NCBI RefSeq assembly: GCF_001536285.1
Contig: NZ_FAOZ01000046.1
Location: 1-51,427, forward strand
Length of the DNA: 51,427 nucleotides
Direction of reading: 5' to 3'
DNA from: Parafrankia irregularis
Lineage (GTDB): Bacteria > Actinomycetota > Actinomycetes > Frankiales > Frankiaceae
In this document: piece by piece, positions 8,099 through 17,454 of the stretch
Layout of the letters: each line of letters begins with the position of its first letter
Position numbering within the stretch: the stretch's first letter is position 1
Made by a program: the position numbers and the translations under genes
Notes under the pieces: generated by a model
Seen by the model: only the letters and a program-made list of their open reading frames with translations
Told to the model about the DNA's origin: nothing
Databases searched by the model: none

Positions 8099-10492
8099 AT
8101 GATCCGTCCCGGCAGCGCGCAGTCGCTCGGCGTCCGCTGGGACGGGGCCGGCGTCAACATCGCCGTCGCCGCACCGCACGCCGAAGCCGTCGACTTCTGC
8201 CTCTTCGACGACGTGGACGGCACCGGCGAGCGCAGGCACCGACTGCCCGAGCGGGATGGCGGCGTCTGGCACGGCTACCTCGACGGGGTCCGCCCGGGCC
8301 AGCTCTACGGCCTGCGCGCGCACGGCCCGTACGCGCCGGAGCTCGGCTACCGCTACAACCCGGCGAAACTGCTGCTCGACCCGTACGCGCGCCAGGTGAC
8401 CGGCGACTTCGTGCCGCATCCGGCGGTGCACGGGTACTCCGACGGTGATCCGTACGGGCGCGAACCGGACGACCGCGACTCGGCGCCGTATGTGCCGAAA
8501 GGCGTCGTCACCGGGACGGCCACCGGCCCCGACCCCACCGCGAACCGGCCGGGCATCGGGTGGTCCGACACGATCGTGTACGAGATGCACGTCCGCGGCT
8601 TCACCCGGCGCCACCCCGCCGTGCCCGAGCCGCTGCGCGGAACCTACGCGGGCCTGGCGCACCCGGCGGTCATCGACCACCTGCGCCAACTCGGGGTCAC
8701 CGCCGTCGAGCTGCTGCCCGTCCACGCCCACATCTCCGAGATGTCGCTGCTCGAGCAGGGACTCACCAACTACTGGGGCTACAACACGCTGGGCTTCTTC
8801 GCCCCCCATCCGGGCTATGCGGCCACCGCGGACCCGGTGGGCGAGTTCCGCGCCATGGTCGCGGCGCTGCACGAGGCCGGCCTCGAGGTACTGCTGGACG
8901 TCGTCTACAACCACACCGCCGAGGGCAACGAGCGCGGGCCGACGCTCAGCCTGCGCGGCCTCGACAACGCCGAGTACTACCGGCTGGAGCCCAACGACCC
9001 GCGGCGCTACCGCGATGTGACCGGCTGCGGCAACACCGTCGACCCGACGTCCCCCTATGCCGTGCAGCTGATCTGCGACTCGCTGCGGTACTGGGTCGCC
9101 GAGATGGGGGTCGACGGGTTCCGGTTCGATCTCGCCACCGCGCTCGCCCGCGCCCCGGAGGGCTACGACCCGGCCGCTCCCCTGCTCACCGCGATCCACG
9201 CCGATCCGCTCCTGGGCTCGGTGAAGCTGATCGCGGAGCCCTGGGACCTGGGCTGGGCCGGCTACCAGGTCGGTGCGTTCCCCGCACCGTGGTCGGAGTG
9301 GAACGGCCGGTACCGCGACACGGTGCGGGACGTCTTCAGCGGGCGCACCGGAAGCGTCGCCGATCTCGGGTACCGCGTCACCGGCTCGTCCGACCTGTTC
9401 GAGCACGACGGCCGCCGGCCCTGGGCCTCGGTGAACTTCGTGACCGCACACGACGGCTTCCCGCTCGCGGATCTCGTCTCGTACCGGGAGAAGCACAACG
9501 AGGCCAACCTCGAGGGCAACCGGGACGGCGAGTCGGAGAACCGGTCGGCGAACTTCGGCGCCGAAGGCCCGACCGACGACCCGCAGATCCTGGCGACCCG
9601 CCGGCGGGTGCGGCGCGCGCTGATCAGCACGCTGCTGCTGTCCGCCGGCGTGCCGATGCTGGTGGCGGGCGACGAGCTGGGACGTTCGCAGCAAGGCAAC
9701 AACAACGCCTACTGCCAGGACAACCCGGTCTCCTGGCTGGCCTGGCCGGCCTGGTCCACGGACGTGCGGGCGCCGGCGGACAGGGAGACACCGGCGGACG
9801 GAGAGACACCGGCGGCTGGCCCGGCCCAGGCGGGCTCAGACCCGGACGGCTCAGACCCAGTCGATGTGGACCCGGCCGGCTCGGACCCGGCGCTGCTCGC
9901 CCTGGTCAGCGGGCTCACCAGGCTGCGGCGGACGTCCCCGGTGCTGCGCCGGGAGCGGTTCTTCCGCGGTGGGGCGGTCGACGGCGACATCCTGCCGGAC
10001 ATCACCTGGTTGCGGGCGGACGGCGCGGTGATGTCACCGGCGGACTGGAACGCCCCACAGGTGGCGATCCTGGTGGCCCACCTGGCCGGCACGTCGATCG
10101 AGTGGTCCGATCCGGCCGGGCAGCCGATCGCCGGGGACAGCCTGCTGCTCGTGATCCATCCCGACGGCGTGGACGGACCGCTCGTGCTTCCCGGCGAACC
10201 GTGGGCCGCCGGCTACGAGCTGCTGCTGGACACCGCCGAGGACGACCTCGCCGGCTTCCCCGGCACGATCGACGCACCGCGGCGGTCGCTCGGCCCCGGG
10301 GAGACCCTGCTCGTCCGCGGCCACGCCGTCGTCGTCCTGCGGGCACTGCCCGCGCGCCGCGCCACGGTGATCCCCGCATCCGGTGCGGACACGGGGATCA
10401 CCGAGCCAGGCGAGCCAGCGGCACAGCCCGAACAGCCCGAACAGCCCGAACAGCCCGGGCCAGCCGAACAGCCCGGGCCGGCGGCGCAGTAG
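8099..10492 (+). CDS. glgX: Glycogen debranching enzyme GlgX
   Basis: The 797-residue GH13 isoamylase-type protein has the N-terminal CBM48-like region (residues 5-100: SLGVRWDGAGVNIAVAAPHAEAV) and the catalytic barrel. Key motifs are DVVYNHT near 267, the nucleophile Asp 344 in DGFRFD, the acid/base Glu 380 in IAEPWD, and Asp 452 in TAHDGF. It hydrolyses alpha-1,6 branches of phosphorylase-limit glycogen. Two additions are unusual: a D/P/A/G-rich insertion (about 555-602) that interrupts the usual region after the DNPVSWLAW motif, and a C-terminal PEQ repeat tail. It converges with glgP, only 10 bases apart. The ATG has a weak ribosome binding site. Confidence 0.96.
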   Translation: MIRPGSAQSLGVRWDGAGVNIAVAAPHAEAVDFCLFDDVDGTGERRHRLPERDGGVWHGYLDGVRPGQLYGLRAHGPYAPELGYRYNPAKLLLDPYARQVTGDFVPHPAVHGYSDGDPYGREPDDRDSAPYVPKGVVTGTATGPDPTANRPGIGWSDTIVYEMHVRGFTRRHPAVPEPLRGTYAGLAHPAVIDHLRQLGVTAVELLPVHAHISEMSLLEQGLTNYWGYNTLGFFAPHPGYAATADPVGEFRAMVAALHEAGLEVLLDVVYNHTAEGNERGPTLSLRGLDNAEYYRLEPNDPRRYRDVTGCGNTVDPTSPYAVQLICDSLRYWVAEMGVDGFRFDLATALARAPEGYDPAAPLLTAIHADPLLGSVKLIAEPWDLGWAGYQVGAFPAPWSEWNGRYRDTVRDVFSGRTGSVADLGYRVTGSSDLFEHDGRRPWASVNFVTAHDGFPLADLVSYREKHNEANLEGNRDGESENRSANFGAEGPTDDPQILATRRRVRRALISTLLLSAGVPMLVAGDELGRSQQGNNNAYCQDNPVSWLAWPAWSTDVRAPADRETPADGETPAAGPAQAGSDPDGSDPVDVDPAGSDPALLALVSGLTRLRRTSPVLRRERFFRGGAVDGDILPDITWLRADGAVMSPADWNAPQVAILVAHLAGTSIEWSDPAGQPIAGDSLLLVIHPDGVDGPLVLPGEPWAAGYELLLDTAEDDLAGFPGTIDAPRRSLGPGETLLVRGHAVVVLRALPARRATVIPASGADTGITEPGEPAAQPEQPEQPEQPGPAEQPGPAAQ

Positions 10493-10502
10493 CGAACCTC
10501 GG

Positions 10503-13073
10503 TCAGGGGTTGGTGACCAGGCCCAGCTCGGCCGGGCTCGCGAGGAGCGGGTGGCGTGGCAGCACCCGCACCGTGTAGCCGAACGGACCGGTCCGCCCCA
10601 ACGGGATGGTGCCCTCGAAGCGGTGGCCGTGGCCGCCCTCACCCTCGCCCTCGCCCACCTCGCGCAGCGAGAGGGTGCTGGCGGTGAGGATGCGGTCGGT
10701 CTCGTCCACCCGGCCGTACGAGGCGATCACGTCGACGTCGGCGAGGTCCAGGCCGCCGAGGTCGACGGTCGCCCGGACGACCAGCGACTGGCCCACCTGG
10801 GGGGTGTCGCCGAGTCCCGCGGAGTCGACGTTGAGCACCCGCACGCCCGACCAGCCCGCGCGCACGCGCTGCTTCCACGCGGCGAGATCACGGGCACCCG
10901 CCAGGTCATGCTCGGTCGCCTGGCTGGCGGAGCGGCCGGCCGGCACGTAGTAGCGCTCGACGTACTCGCGCACCATGCGGGTGGCCAGCACCTGCGGCCC
11001 GAGGGTCGACAGCGTGTGCTTGACCATCGCCGTCCACCGCGGCGGGTGGGCCGACGGCACCGGCCGGTCGTAGAAGCGCGCGGTGACGGTGTTCTCCAGC
11101 AGGTCGTACAGGGCCGCCGACTCGATGTCGTCGCGCCGGTCGGGGTCCTCCACACCGTCCGCGGTCGGGATCGCCCAGCCGTTCTGGCCGTCGAACATCT
11201 CGTCCCACCAGCCGTCCCGGATGGACAGGTTCAGGCAGCCGTTGAGGGCGGCCTTCATCCCGGACGTGCCGCACGCCTCCAGCGGGCGCAGCGGGTTGTT
11301 CAGCCAGACGTCGCTGCCGGCGTAGAGGTAGCGGGCCATGCCGATGTCGTAGTCCGGCAGGAAGACGATCCGGTGCCGCACGCCGGGGCTGTCGGCGAAC
11401 TGCACGATCTGCTGGACGAGCAGCTTGCCGCCGTCGTCCGCGGGATGCGCCTTGCCGGCGATGACCATCTGGACGGGGCGCTCGGCGTGCAGCAGCAGGC
11501 GCTTGAGCCGCTCGGAGTCGCGCAGCATCAGGGTCAGCCGCTTGTAGGACGGCACCCGGCGGGCGAAGCCGATCGTGAGCACGTCGGGGTCGAACACCGA
11601 CTCGACCCAGTCGAGCTCGCCCGGCGCGGCACCGCGCTGCAGCCACGACGCGCGCACCCGGCGCCGGATCTCGGCGACGAGCTGTTCACGCAGCTCGCGG
11701 CGGGTTGCCCAGATCGCTTCGTCGGACACCCGGTCGAACTGGGCGAAGCCGGCGGCGTCACCGCTGAGCAGGCCGGGACCGGTCTGACGGTCCGCGAGCT
11801 CGACGACGGCGCGGGACACCCAGGTCGGTGCGTGCACGCCGTTGGTGACGGAGCCGATCGGCACCTCGCTGTGGTCGAAGCCGGCCCACAGCGCGGCGAA
11901 CATCTCACGGCTGACGATGCCGTGCAGGCTGCTGACGCCGTTGGAGCGCTGGGCGAGCCGCAGGCCCATGTGGGCCATGTTGAACACGTTGGGGTCAGGC
12001 TCGGCGCCGAGTTCGAGGACCCGCTCGACCGGCACGCCGGGCCAGGTGTTGTCGCCACCGAAATGCCGCGCGACCAGGTCCTTGGGGAAGCGGTCGATAC
12101 CGGCCGGCACCGGCGTGTGGGTGGTGAACAGCGTGCCCGCGCGCGCGGCCTCCAGGGCCTCGTCGAAGCTCAGGCCGGTCTCGGTCAGCTCGCGGATGCG
12201 CTCCAGCCCGAGGAAGCCGGCGTGCCCCTCGTTGGTGTGGTAGACGGTCGGGGCGGGTTCCCCGGTGACCGCGGAGTAGGCCCGCAGCGCCCGGACGCCG
12301 CCGATGCCCAGCAGCATCTCCTGCAGCAGCCGGTGGTCGGTCCCACCGCCGTAGAGCCGGTCGGTGACGCTGCGTTCGGCGGAGGAGTTGTCCTCGACGT
12401 CCGAGTCCAGCAGCAGCAGCGGAACCCGTCCGACCTGCGCCTTCCAGATCTGCGCGTGCAGGGTGCGGCCCTCGGGCAGGCCGACGGCGACCTTCACCGG
12501 CACGCCGCCCGAGTCGGTGAGCTGGGTCAGCGGCAGGCCGTGCGGGTCGATCCCGGGGTAGCGCTCCTGCTGCCAGCCGTCCCGCGACAGCGACTGGACG
12601 AAGTAGCCGGCCCGGTAGAGCAGGCCGACCCCGATGATCGGCACCCCGAGGTCGCTCGCGGTCTTCAGGTGGTCGCCGGCCAGGATCCCCAGACCACCGG
12701 AGTACTGCGGCAGCACCTCGGTGATGCCGAATTCCGGCGAGAAATAGGCGATGGCGCGCGGAGCGTCCGCAATCGCCTGCTTCTGGTACCAGCGATCGGT
12801 GGTCAGGTAGTCCTGCAGGTCGTCCGCGGCGTCGGACAGCCGGCGAAGGAACTTCCGGTCCGTCGAGAGCGCCACGAGACGGTCGTGGTCGACCTCTCCG
12901 AGCAGCCGGACAGGATCGCCCTTGCAGGCCCGCCACAGCTCCGGATCGACGGACTCGAACAGGTCCAGCGTATCCGGATGCCACGACCAGCGAAGGTTCA
13001 GAACCAGCTCTCCCAGAGCAGCGAGCTGCTCTGGGAGCTGGGCACGGACAGTGAATCGGCGCAGCGCTCTCAC
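10503..13073 (-). CDS. glgP: Alpha-glucan phosphorylase (actinobacterial GT35 type)
   Basis: The 856-residue protein releases glucose 1-phosphate from alpha-1,4-glucan. It starts at GTG 13073 with RALRRFTVRAQLPEQL, then the DUF3417-type N-terminal region (LVLNLRWSWHPDTLDLFESVDPELW) typical of the actinobacterial enzymes. The pyridoxal-phosphate site is intact: Lys 607 in CGTSGMKAALNGCLNLS. Also seen are the glycogen-contact segment SYKRLTLML and YHTNEGHAGFL. It acts with the facing GlgX in glycogen breakdown. The gene follows acs with a 100-base gap in which no strong terminator is evident. Confidence 0.95.
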   Translation of the reverse strand: MRALRRFTVRAQLPEQLAALGELVLNLRWSWHPDTLDLFESVDPELWRACKGDPVRLLGEVDHDRLVALSTDRKFLRRLSDAADDLQDYLTTDRWYQKQAIADAPRAIAYFSPEFGITEVLPQYSGGLGILAGDHLKTASDLGVPIIGVGLLYRAGYFVQSLSRDGWQQERYPGIDPHGLPLTQLTDSGGVPVKVAVGLPEGRTLHAQIWKAQVGRVPLLLLDSDVEDNSSAERSVTDRLYGGGTDHRLLQEMLLGIGGVRALRAYSAVTGEPAPTVYHTNEGHAGFLGLERIRELTETGLSFDEALEAARAGTLFTTHTPVPAGIDRFPKDLVARHFGGDNTWPGVPVERVLELGAEPDPNVFNMAHMGLRLAQRSNGVSSLHGIVSREMFAALWAGFDHSEVPIGSVTNGVHAPTWVSRAVVELADRQTGPGLLSGDAAGFAQFDRVSDEAIWATRRELREQLVAEIRRRVRASWLQRGAAPGELDWVESVFDPDVLTIGFARRVPSYKRLTLMLRDSERLKRLLLHAERPVQMVIAGKAHPADDGGKLLVQQIVQFADSPGVRHRIVFLPDYDIGMARYLYAGSDVWLNNPLRPLEACGTSGMKAALNGCLNLSIRDGWWDEMFDGQNGWAIPTADGVEDPDRRDDIESAALYDLLENTVTARFYDRPVPSAHPPRWTAMVKHTLSTLGPQVLATRMVREYVERYYVPAGRSASQATEHDLAGARDLAAWKQRVRAGWSGVRVLNVDSAGLGDTPQVGQSLVVRATVDLGGLDLADVDVIASYGRVDETDRILTASTLSLREVGEGEGEGGHGHRFEGTIPLGRTGPFGYTVRVLPRHPLLASPAELGLVTNP

Positions 13074-13173
13074 GAAACGGGAAGCCTAAACAGGGAGCAT
13101 GAACTTCCCGCACCCGGGTTCGGCGCGGCGGTAAAGAAGCGGGAACAACTTCGCCGCTATCCGCCCAGGACGG

Positions 13174-15192
13174 CTACTCGTCCGGGGCGGTGGCGACCTT
13201 CGCCGCGAGTGCGGCCATGACCGACGGGTCGCGCAGGGTCGTGACATCGCCGAGCTCACGGCCTTCGGCGACGTCCCGGAGCAGCCGCCTCATGATCTTC
13301 CCGGAGCGGGTCTTGGGCAGGTCCTCCGCCCAGATCACCCGCCGCGGACGGGCGAGCTTGCCGATCCGGTGGGCCACGTGGTCACGAAGCTCCGCGATCA
13401 TGTCGTCGTCGCCGACCTGGTCACCGCGCAACGTCACGAAGGCCACGATGGCCTGGCCGGTGTCGGCGTCGGCCTGGGCCACGACCGCGGCCTCGGCGAC
13501 CGCCTCGTGCGAGACGAGCGCCGACTCGACCTCGGCGGTGGACAGCCGATGACCCGACACGTTGATCACGTCGTCGATCCGGCCGATGATCCAGAAGTAC
13601 CCGTCGGCGTCGAGGCGCGCCGCGTCCCCGACCAGGTAGGTCCGCGGGCCGAAGCGGGAGAAGTACGTCTGGACGAACCGCTCGTCGTCGCGGTAGAGGG
13701 TGCGCAGCATCGACGGCCACGGACTGGTGATCACCAGGACGCCGGTGCCCTCGGCCAGCGGCTCACCGTCCTCGGTCAGCAGCGCCGGGGTGATGCCGGG
13801 CAGCGGCCTGGTCGCCGACCCTGGCTTGGTCGAGGTGATCCCCGGAATCGGCGAGATCATGATCGAGCCGGTCTCGGTCTGCCACCAGGTGTCCACGATC
13901 GGGCAGCGCCCGCCGCCGATCACCTCGTGGTACCACAGCCACGCCTTCGGGTTGATCGGCTCACCGACCGAGCCGAGCACCCGCAGCGAGGACAGGTCGT
14001 GGCGGGCCGGGTACTCGGCGCCCCACTTGATGCACGCCCGGATCGCCGTCGGCGCGGTGTAGAAGATGGTGACCTTGTATTCGGCGATCAGTTGCCACCA
14101 GATGTCGAAGTCCGGATAGTCCGGCGCCCCCTCGTACATCACGCTCGTCACGCCGTTCGACAGCGGTCCGTACACGATGTAGGAATGCCCGGTGATCCAG
14201 CCGACGTCGGCCGAGCACCAGTAGACGTCCGTCTCCGGGTCGAGGTCGAACACCGCGCGGTGGGTGTAGGTCGCGCCGAGCAGATAGCCGCCGGTCGTGT
14301 GCAGAATGCCCTTCGGCTTCGCCGTGGAGCCGGAGCTGTAGAGGATGAACAGCGGGTGCTCGGCGCCGAGCGGCGCCGGCGGGCACACCGGGTCCGCCGC
14401 GGCGAGCAGCTCGTCGTACCAGACGTCCCGCCCGGCGCGCATCGCCGTCTCGACCCCGCCGACCGGGCCGGTGGAGCGCACGACCACGACGTGCTCCAGC
14501 TTCGGCAGGTCCGCCATCTCCTCGTCCACGCCGGCCTTCACCGCCGCCGTGCGGCCCTTGCGGCGCGCCCCGTCGACGGTGATCAGCACCTTCGCGTCGG
14601 AGACCTCCATGCGCTCCCGCACCGCCGACGGCGCGAACCCGCCGAAGACCACGTTGTGGACCGCGCCGATCCGGGCGCAGGCCAGCATCGCGACCGCGAC
14701 CTCGGGGATCATCGGCAGGTAGATGCCGACCACGTCACCGGCGGCGACGCCCAGCGAAAGCAGGCCGTTGGCCAGCTTCTGCGTGTCGGCGAGCAGCTCG
14801 GCGTACGTGACGTCCCGGCGCTCGCCCTCCTCCCCGCGCCAGTGGTAGGCGACCCGCTCCCCCAGCCCGGCCGCGACATGGCGGTCCAGGCAGTTCGCCG
14901 ACACGTTGAGCTCGCCGTCGTCGAACCAGCGGTAGAACGGCGGGTTCGTGTCGTCGAGCACCCGGGTGAACGGCTTGTCCCAGCTCAGCAGCTCCCGGGC
15001 CTTCGCCGCCCAGAACCCGACCGGATCCGCGGCCGCGTCCCGCGCATCGGCCTGCTCGGGCTGGCGCGGCGTGAAACCGGCCGGCGGGTCGAAGCTCTCG
15101 ACCGCCAGCAGCCGCGCAAGCTCGGCCTCCAGCTCACCGCCGGCGGAGCCGGCACCGGCCCGGTTGGCATCGCCCGTGTCTGTCGCGGCCAT
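13174..15192 (-). CDS. acs: Acetyl-CoA synthetase (AMP-forming)
   Basis: The 672-residue protein starts at ATG 15192, seven bases after GGGAGGA; a longer upstream frame is rejected. The adenylate-forming motifs are complete: YSSGSTAKPKG from residue 285, WWQTETGSIM, YLVGDAARLDADGYFWIIGRIDD and INVSGHRLSTAEVE. Lys 632 in KTRSGKIMRRLLR sits about 40 residues from the end, as does the acetylation-controlled catalytic lysine of characterised Acs, so regulation by reversible acetylation is plausible. It activates acetate to acetyl-CoA and would feed the thiolase/MeaB/Ccr route at the right end of the window. A small CCGTG-TTTC-CACGG hairpin lies at 15228-15241 in the leader. Confidence 0.97.
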   Translation of the reverse strand: MAATDTGDANRAGAGSAGGELEAELARLLAVESFDPPAGFTPRQPEQADARDAAADPVGFWAAKARELLSWDKPFTRVLDDTNPPFYRWFDDGELNVSANCLDRHVAAGLGERVAYHWRGEEGERRDVTYAELLADTQKLANGLLSLGVAAGDVVGIYLPMIPEVAVAMLACARIGAVHNVVFGGFAPSAVRERMEVSDAKVLITVDGARRKGRTAAVKAGVDEEMADLPKLEHVVVVRSTGPVGGVETAMRAGRDVWYDELLAAADPVCPPAPLGAEHPLFILYSSGSTAKPKGILHTTGGYLLGATYTHRAVFDLDPETDVYWCSADVGWITGHSYIVYGPLSNGVTSVMYEGAPDYPDFDIWWQLIAEYKVTIFYTAPTAIRACIKWGAEYPARHDLSSLRVLGSVGEPINPKAWLWYHEVIGGGRCPIVDTWWQTETGSIMISPIPGITSTKPGSATRPLPGITPALLTEDGEPLAEGTGVLVITSPWPSMLRTLYRDDERFVQTYFSRFGPRTYLVGDAARLDADGYFWIIGRIDDVINVSGHRLSTAEVESALVSHEAVAEAAVVAQADADTGQAIVAFVTLRGDQVGDDDMIAELRDHVAHRIGKLARPRRVIWAEDLPKTRSGKIMRRLLRDVAEGRELGDVTTLRDPSVMAALAAKVATAPDE

Positions 15193-15395
15193 GGATTTCC
15201 TCCCACAGGCGTCTGCGTGGTCAACCCCCGTGTTTCCACGGTGTATCACGACGTCCCCGGTACGTCCCAGGCCCGCACGGCCTTCGAGCGGCGAGCGGTG
15301 CACCGCGGGCGGCGGACGGTCCGGCGACCGAAGAACCGTCCGGTGCCGGACGGACGCCACCGGACAGACGCCACCGGACAGACGACGGGCGACGG

Positions 15396-15423
15396 GCGGT
15401 CAGGCGGTCAGGCGGTCAGGCGG
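15396..15423. repeat. Short tandem repeat, 8-bp unit GCGGTCAG
   Basis: Three perfect copies (15396-15403, 15404-15411, 15412-15419) and a partial fourth lie across the stop codon of the HAD gene (TCA at 15416-15418 on the plus strand). A 14-base repeat CCACCGGACAGACG occurs twice just before, at 15357-15384. Such repeats could shift the stop position through slippage. Confidence 0.7.
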
Positions 15424-16279
15424 TGGACGGCTGTCCGGCACGCACCCAGGAGTGCAGCAGGCCGAGGAGTTCCTCGGAGGCGAGCAGCCCGGTCCCGCTC
15501 GTCACCGTCAGGTTCGGCGCCGCCCAGCCCAGCTCGTGCAGCTCACCGTGCGCCGGGCGCACCGCCCGGTCGGCGGCGGACAGCATCGGCATGTCGAGCA
15601 CGGAGTCACCGGCGGCGAACACCCGGGACGCACCGGCGCGGCGAGCGACCTCCGCCACCGCCGCCTGTTTGGTGAGCGGTCCCGGAACCAGGTAGACCTT
15701 GCGCCCCTGGGACGACAGCGACCACCCGGCGGCGGCCACCTCGGCGGCGACCTCGGACAGGTCCGGAATCATCTCCCGGCTGTGCGCGACCAGGTAGACG
15801 AACAGGTCGTCGGCCACCCGGACCAGCCGGGCCCAGTCCTGCGTCCCGAGCCGTTCGGCCAGTTCGAGCACCTGGGCCAGCGGGGCGCACCCGTCGGCGA
15901 GGCGCCCGGCGATCTCGTCGGCCCACACCGGATCGGGAACACCGTCGACGAGCAGGTGCCCGCCGTTGGCCGCGACCGCGTACCGGGGCCGCAGCCCCAG
16001 GTCGACCCGCTGGTACTGGGCGAGGGTGCGGGTGGTGACCGGGGTGAAGACCGCCGTCCGGTGCAGGTCGGCCAGCAGCCGCAGGCTCACGTCGCTGGAG
16101 AACGAGTAAGCGGCGCCGTCGATCTGCTCGACTCCGGTGACCTCGGGTTCCGCGGCGCCGGGCGCCAGCCCGAAGTGCCTGCGGGAGAAGATCAGCGTCA
16201 GGTCGAGGTCGCAGGCGAGCAGGGCGGTGCCGGCGCCGGCGCCCGTGCCGGCCCCGGCAGCGGTGCTGACGGTCGTCAT
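15416..16279 (-). CDS. HAD superfamily hydrolase of the Ter-associated module
   Basis: The 287-residue protein has the HAD phosphatase motif I DLDLT (Asp 24, Asp 26) and motif IV-like AAGDSVLDMPML near residue 235, with the cap region between. ATG 16279 overlaps the stop of the upstream StiP/PELOTA gene by ATGA, which is why it is preferred over an ATG 15 bases earlier. In comparative genomics of Ter systems a HAD phosphatase accompanies a PRTase, a PELOTA protein and a TIM-barrel lyase in a proposed nucleoside-like metabolite pathway; here it is the last gene of that run. The C-terminus ends in a short repeat region. Confidence 0.85.
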   Translation of the reverse strand: MTTVSTAAGAGTGAGAGTALLACDLDLTLIFSRRHFGLAPGAAEPEVTGVEQIDGAAYSFSSDVSLRLLADLHRTAVFTPVTTRTLAQYQRVDLGLRPRYAVAANGGHLLVDGVPDPVWADEIAGRLADGCAPLAQVLELAERLGTQDWARLVRVADDLFVYLVAHSREMIPDLSEVAAEVAAAGWSLSSQGRKVYLVPGPLTKQAAVAEVARRAGASRVFAAGDSVLDMPMLSAADRAVRPAHGELHELGWAAPNLTVTSGTGLLASEELLGLLHSWVRAGQPSTA

Positions 16280-17454
16280 GCCACCGGCCGCCAACGCGCC
16301 GCCGGCGTGTGGAACACCGGCCCGTCACCGGACTCGGTGCGGACCGGCCGGACCAGGCCGACGCAGGAGAACGGCAGATCCGCCATCTCCTCCACCGGAA
16401 CTCCGCGCGCCTGCGCGAGCGCGAGCACGTGGGCGAGCTCGTCGAGCCGGTCGGGCGCGACCAGGATGCGCCACGGCACCCGGCGCAGCAGCACCCGGGT
16501 GGCCTCCCCGACACCGGGCTTCACCATGATCACATCCGGGATGTCGAACTGGTCCGCGATGCGCTCGACCGCGGCCCAGCCGTCCCAGGTCGGTGTGCGG
16601 TCGGCGGACCACAGCCGCGGCCACTCACGGTCGACCTCGTCCGCGACGTCGTCGAACCAGCCGACGATCGTGTCGACGAAGTGCTGCGACAGGTCGTGCT
16701 CGGCCAGCTCCCGGTAGAACTTCGCGCCGTGGAAGTCGTCCGGGCCGATGTGCTCGGCGTTCAGGACAGTGCGGCTGACCAGGCCGCTGACGGTCGAGTT
16801 CAGGCAGGCGCTGGGGATCAGGAAGTCGTCGCGGGTGCCGAACAGCGGCACGCACCGGGCCGGGTCCGCGAGCACGGCGAGGGTTTCGTCGAGGCGCAGG
16901 TCGGGCCCGAGCCCGCGCACCGCGTCGGTCAGCACCCTCGTCATCACGCCCTTGCCGGTCCAGCCGTCGACGAACTGGACCGCCTCGGGGTCGTGCCGGT
17001 CGGTGATGTGGCGCACCGCGTTCAGGTCGAGGCCCCGGTCCTTGATGACCGAGATCGCGTAGTGCGGGACGTCGAGGCCGTGCCGGAACAGGTACCAGCG
17101 CCGCATCAGGATGCCGATCGGCGTGCCCGCCCGGGCGATCGACGCGAGCACCGGAGCCGGCTTGGTGTGCCGGACGAGCTCGGCCACGATCCCGGTGGCC
17201 AGCGCCACCCGCCGCGCCGAACGTTCCAGCGCCTGCCGGTAGATGTCCAGGTACGCGGCATCGGGCTGGTATTCGATCGGCAGGTCCTCGGAGTAGTGCC
17301 GGCCGGACTGGAAGCCCTCCTCCCGGTCCTCCGTCGGCCGTTCGAGGTTCGCGTCGCTCAGGTCGGTGAGCAGGAAGGTGACGTCCTCGGGCAGGTAGGA
17401 GCCGGAACCGATCAGCGGCCGGCCGCCGGGCCCGAGGGGCTGGGAGAAGCTCAT
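16276..17454 (-). CDS. StiP/PRTase_1 family protein with C-terminal PELOTA RNA-binding-like domain
   Basis: The 392-residue protein begins MSFSQPLGPGG at ATG 17454, overlapping the upstream stop by ATGA and preceded by GGAAGG. The N-terminal ~270 residues carry family motifs: SGSYLPEDVTFLL, FQSGRHYSEDLP, YLDIYRQAL, and VQFVDGWTGKG, a loop resembling a PRPP-binding site. The family has been named both cysteine protease StiP and phosphoribosyltransferase-like; I favour the PRTase-like reading because of that loop. Residues about 305-380 (VMVKPGVGEATRVLLRRV, ILVAPDRLDELAHVLALAQARGVPVEEM) fit a PELOTA-type domain. It belongs to the four-gene coupled module with PRTase-TRSP upstream and HAD downstream. 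Confidence 0.85.
   Translation of the reverse strand: MSFSQPLGPGGRPLIGSGSYLPEDVTFLLTDLSDANLERPTEDREEGFQSGRHYSEDLPIEYQPDAAYLDIYRQALERSARRVALATGIVAELVRHTKPAPVLASIARAGTPIGILMRRWYLFRHGLDVPHYAISVIKDRGLDLNAVRHITDRHDPEAVQFVDGWTGKGVMTRVLTDAVRGLGPDLRLDETLAVLADPARCVPLFGTRDDFLIPSACLNSTVSGLVSRTVLNAEHIGPDDFHGAKFYRELAEHDLSQHFVDTIVGWFDDVADEVDREWPRLWSADRTPTWDGWAAVERIADQFDIPDVIMVKPGVGEATRVLLRRVPWRILVAPDRLDELAHVLALAQARGVPVEEMADLPFSCVGLVRPVRTESGDGPVFHTPAARWRPVA

Noticed and set aside
10383-13220. Plus-strand frame of 945 codons
   Set aside because: It lies antisense to glgP, whose protein and active site are clear; long antisense frames are common at this GC content.
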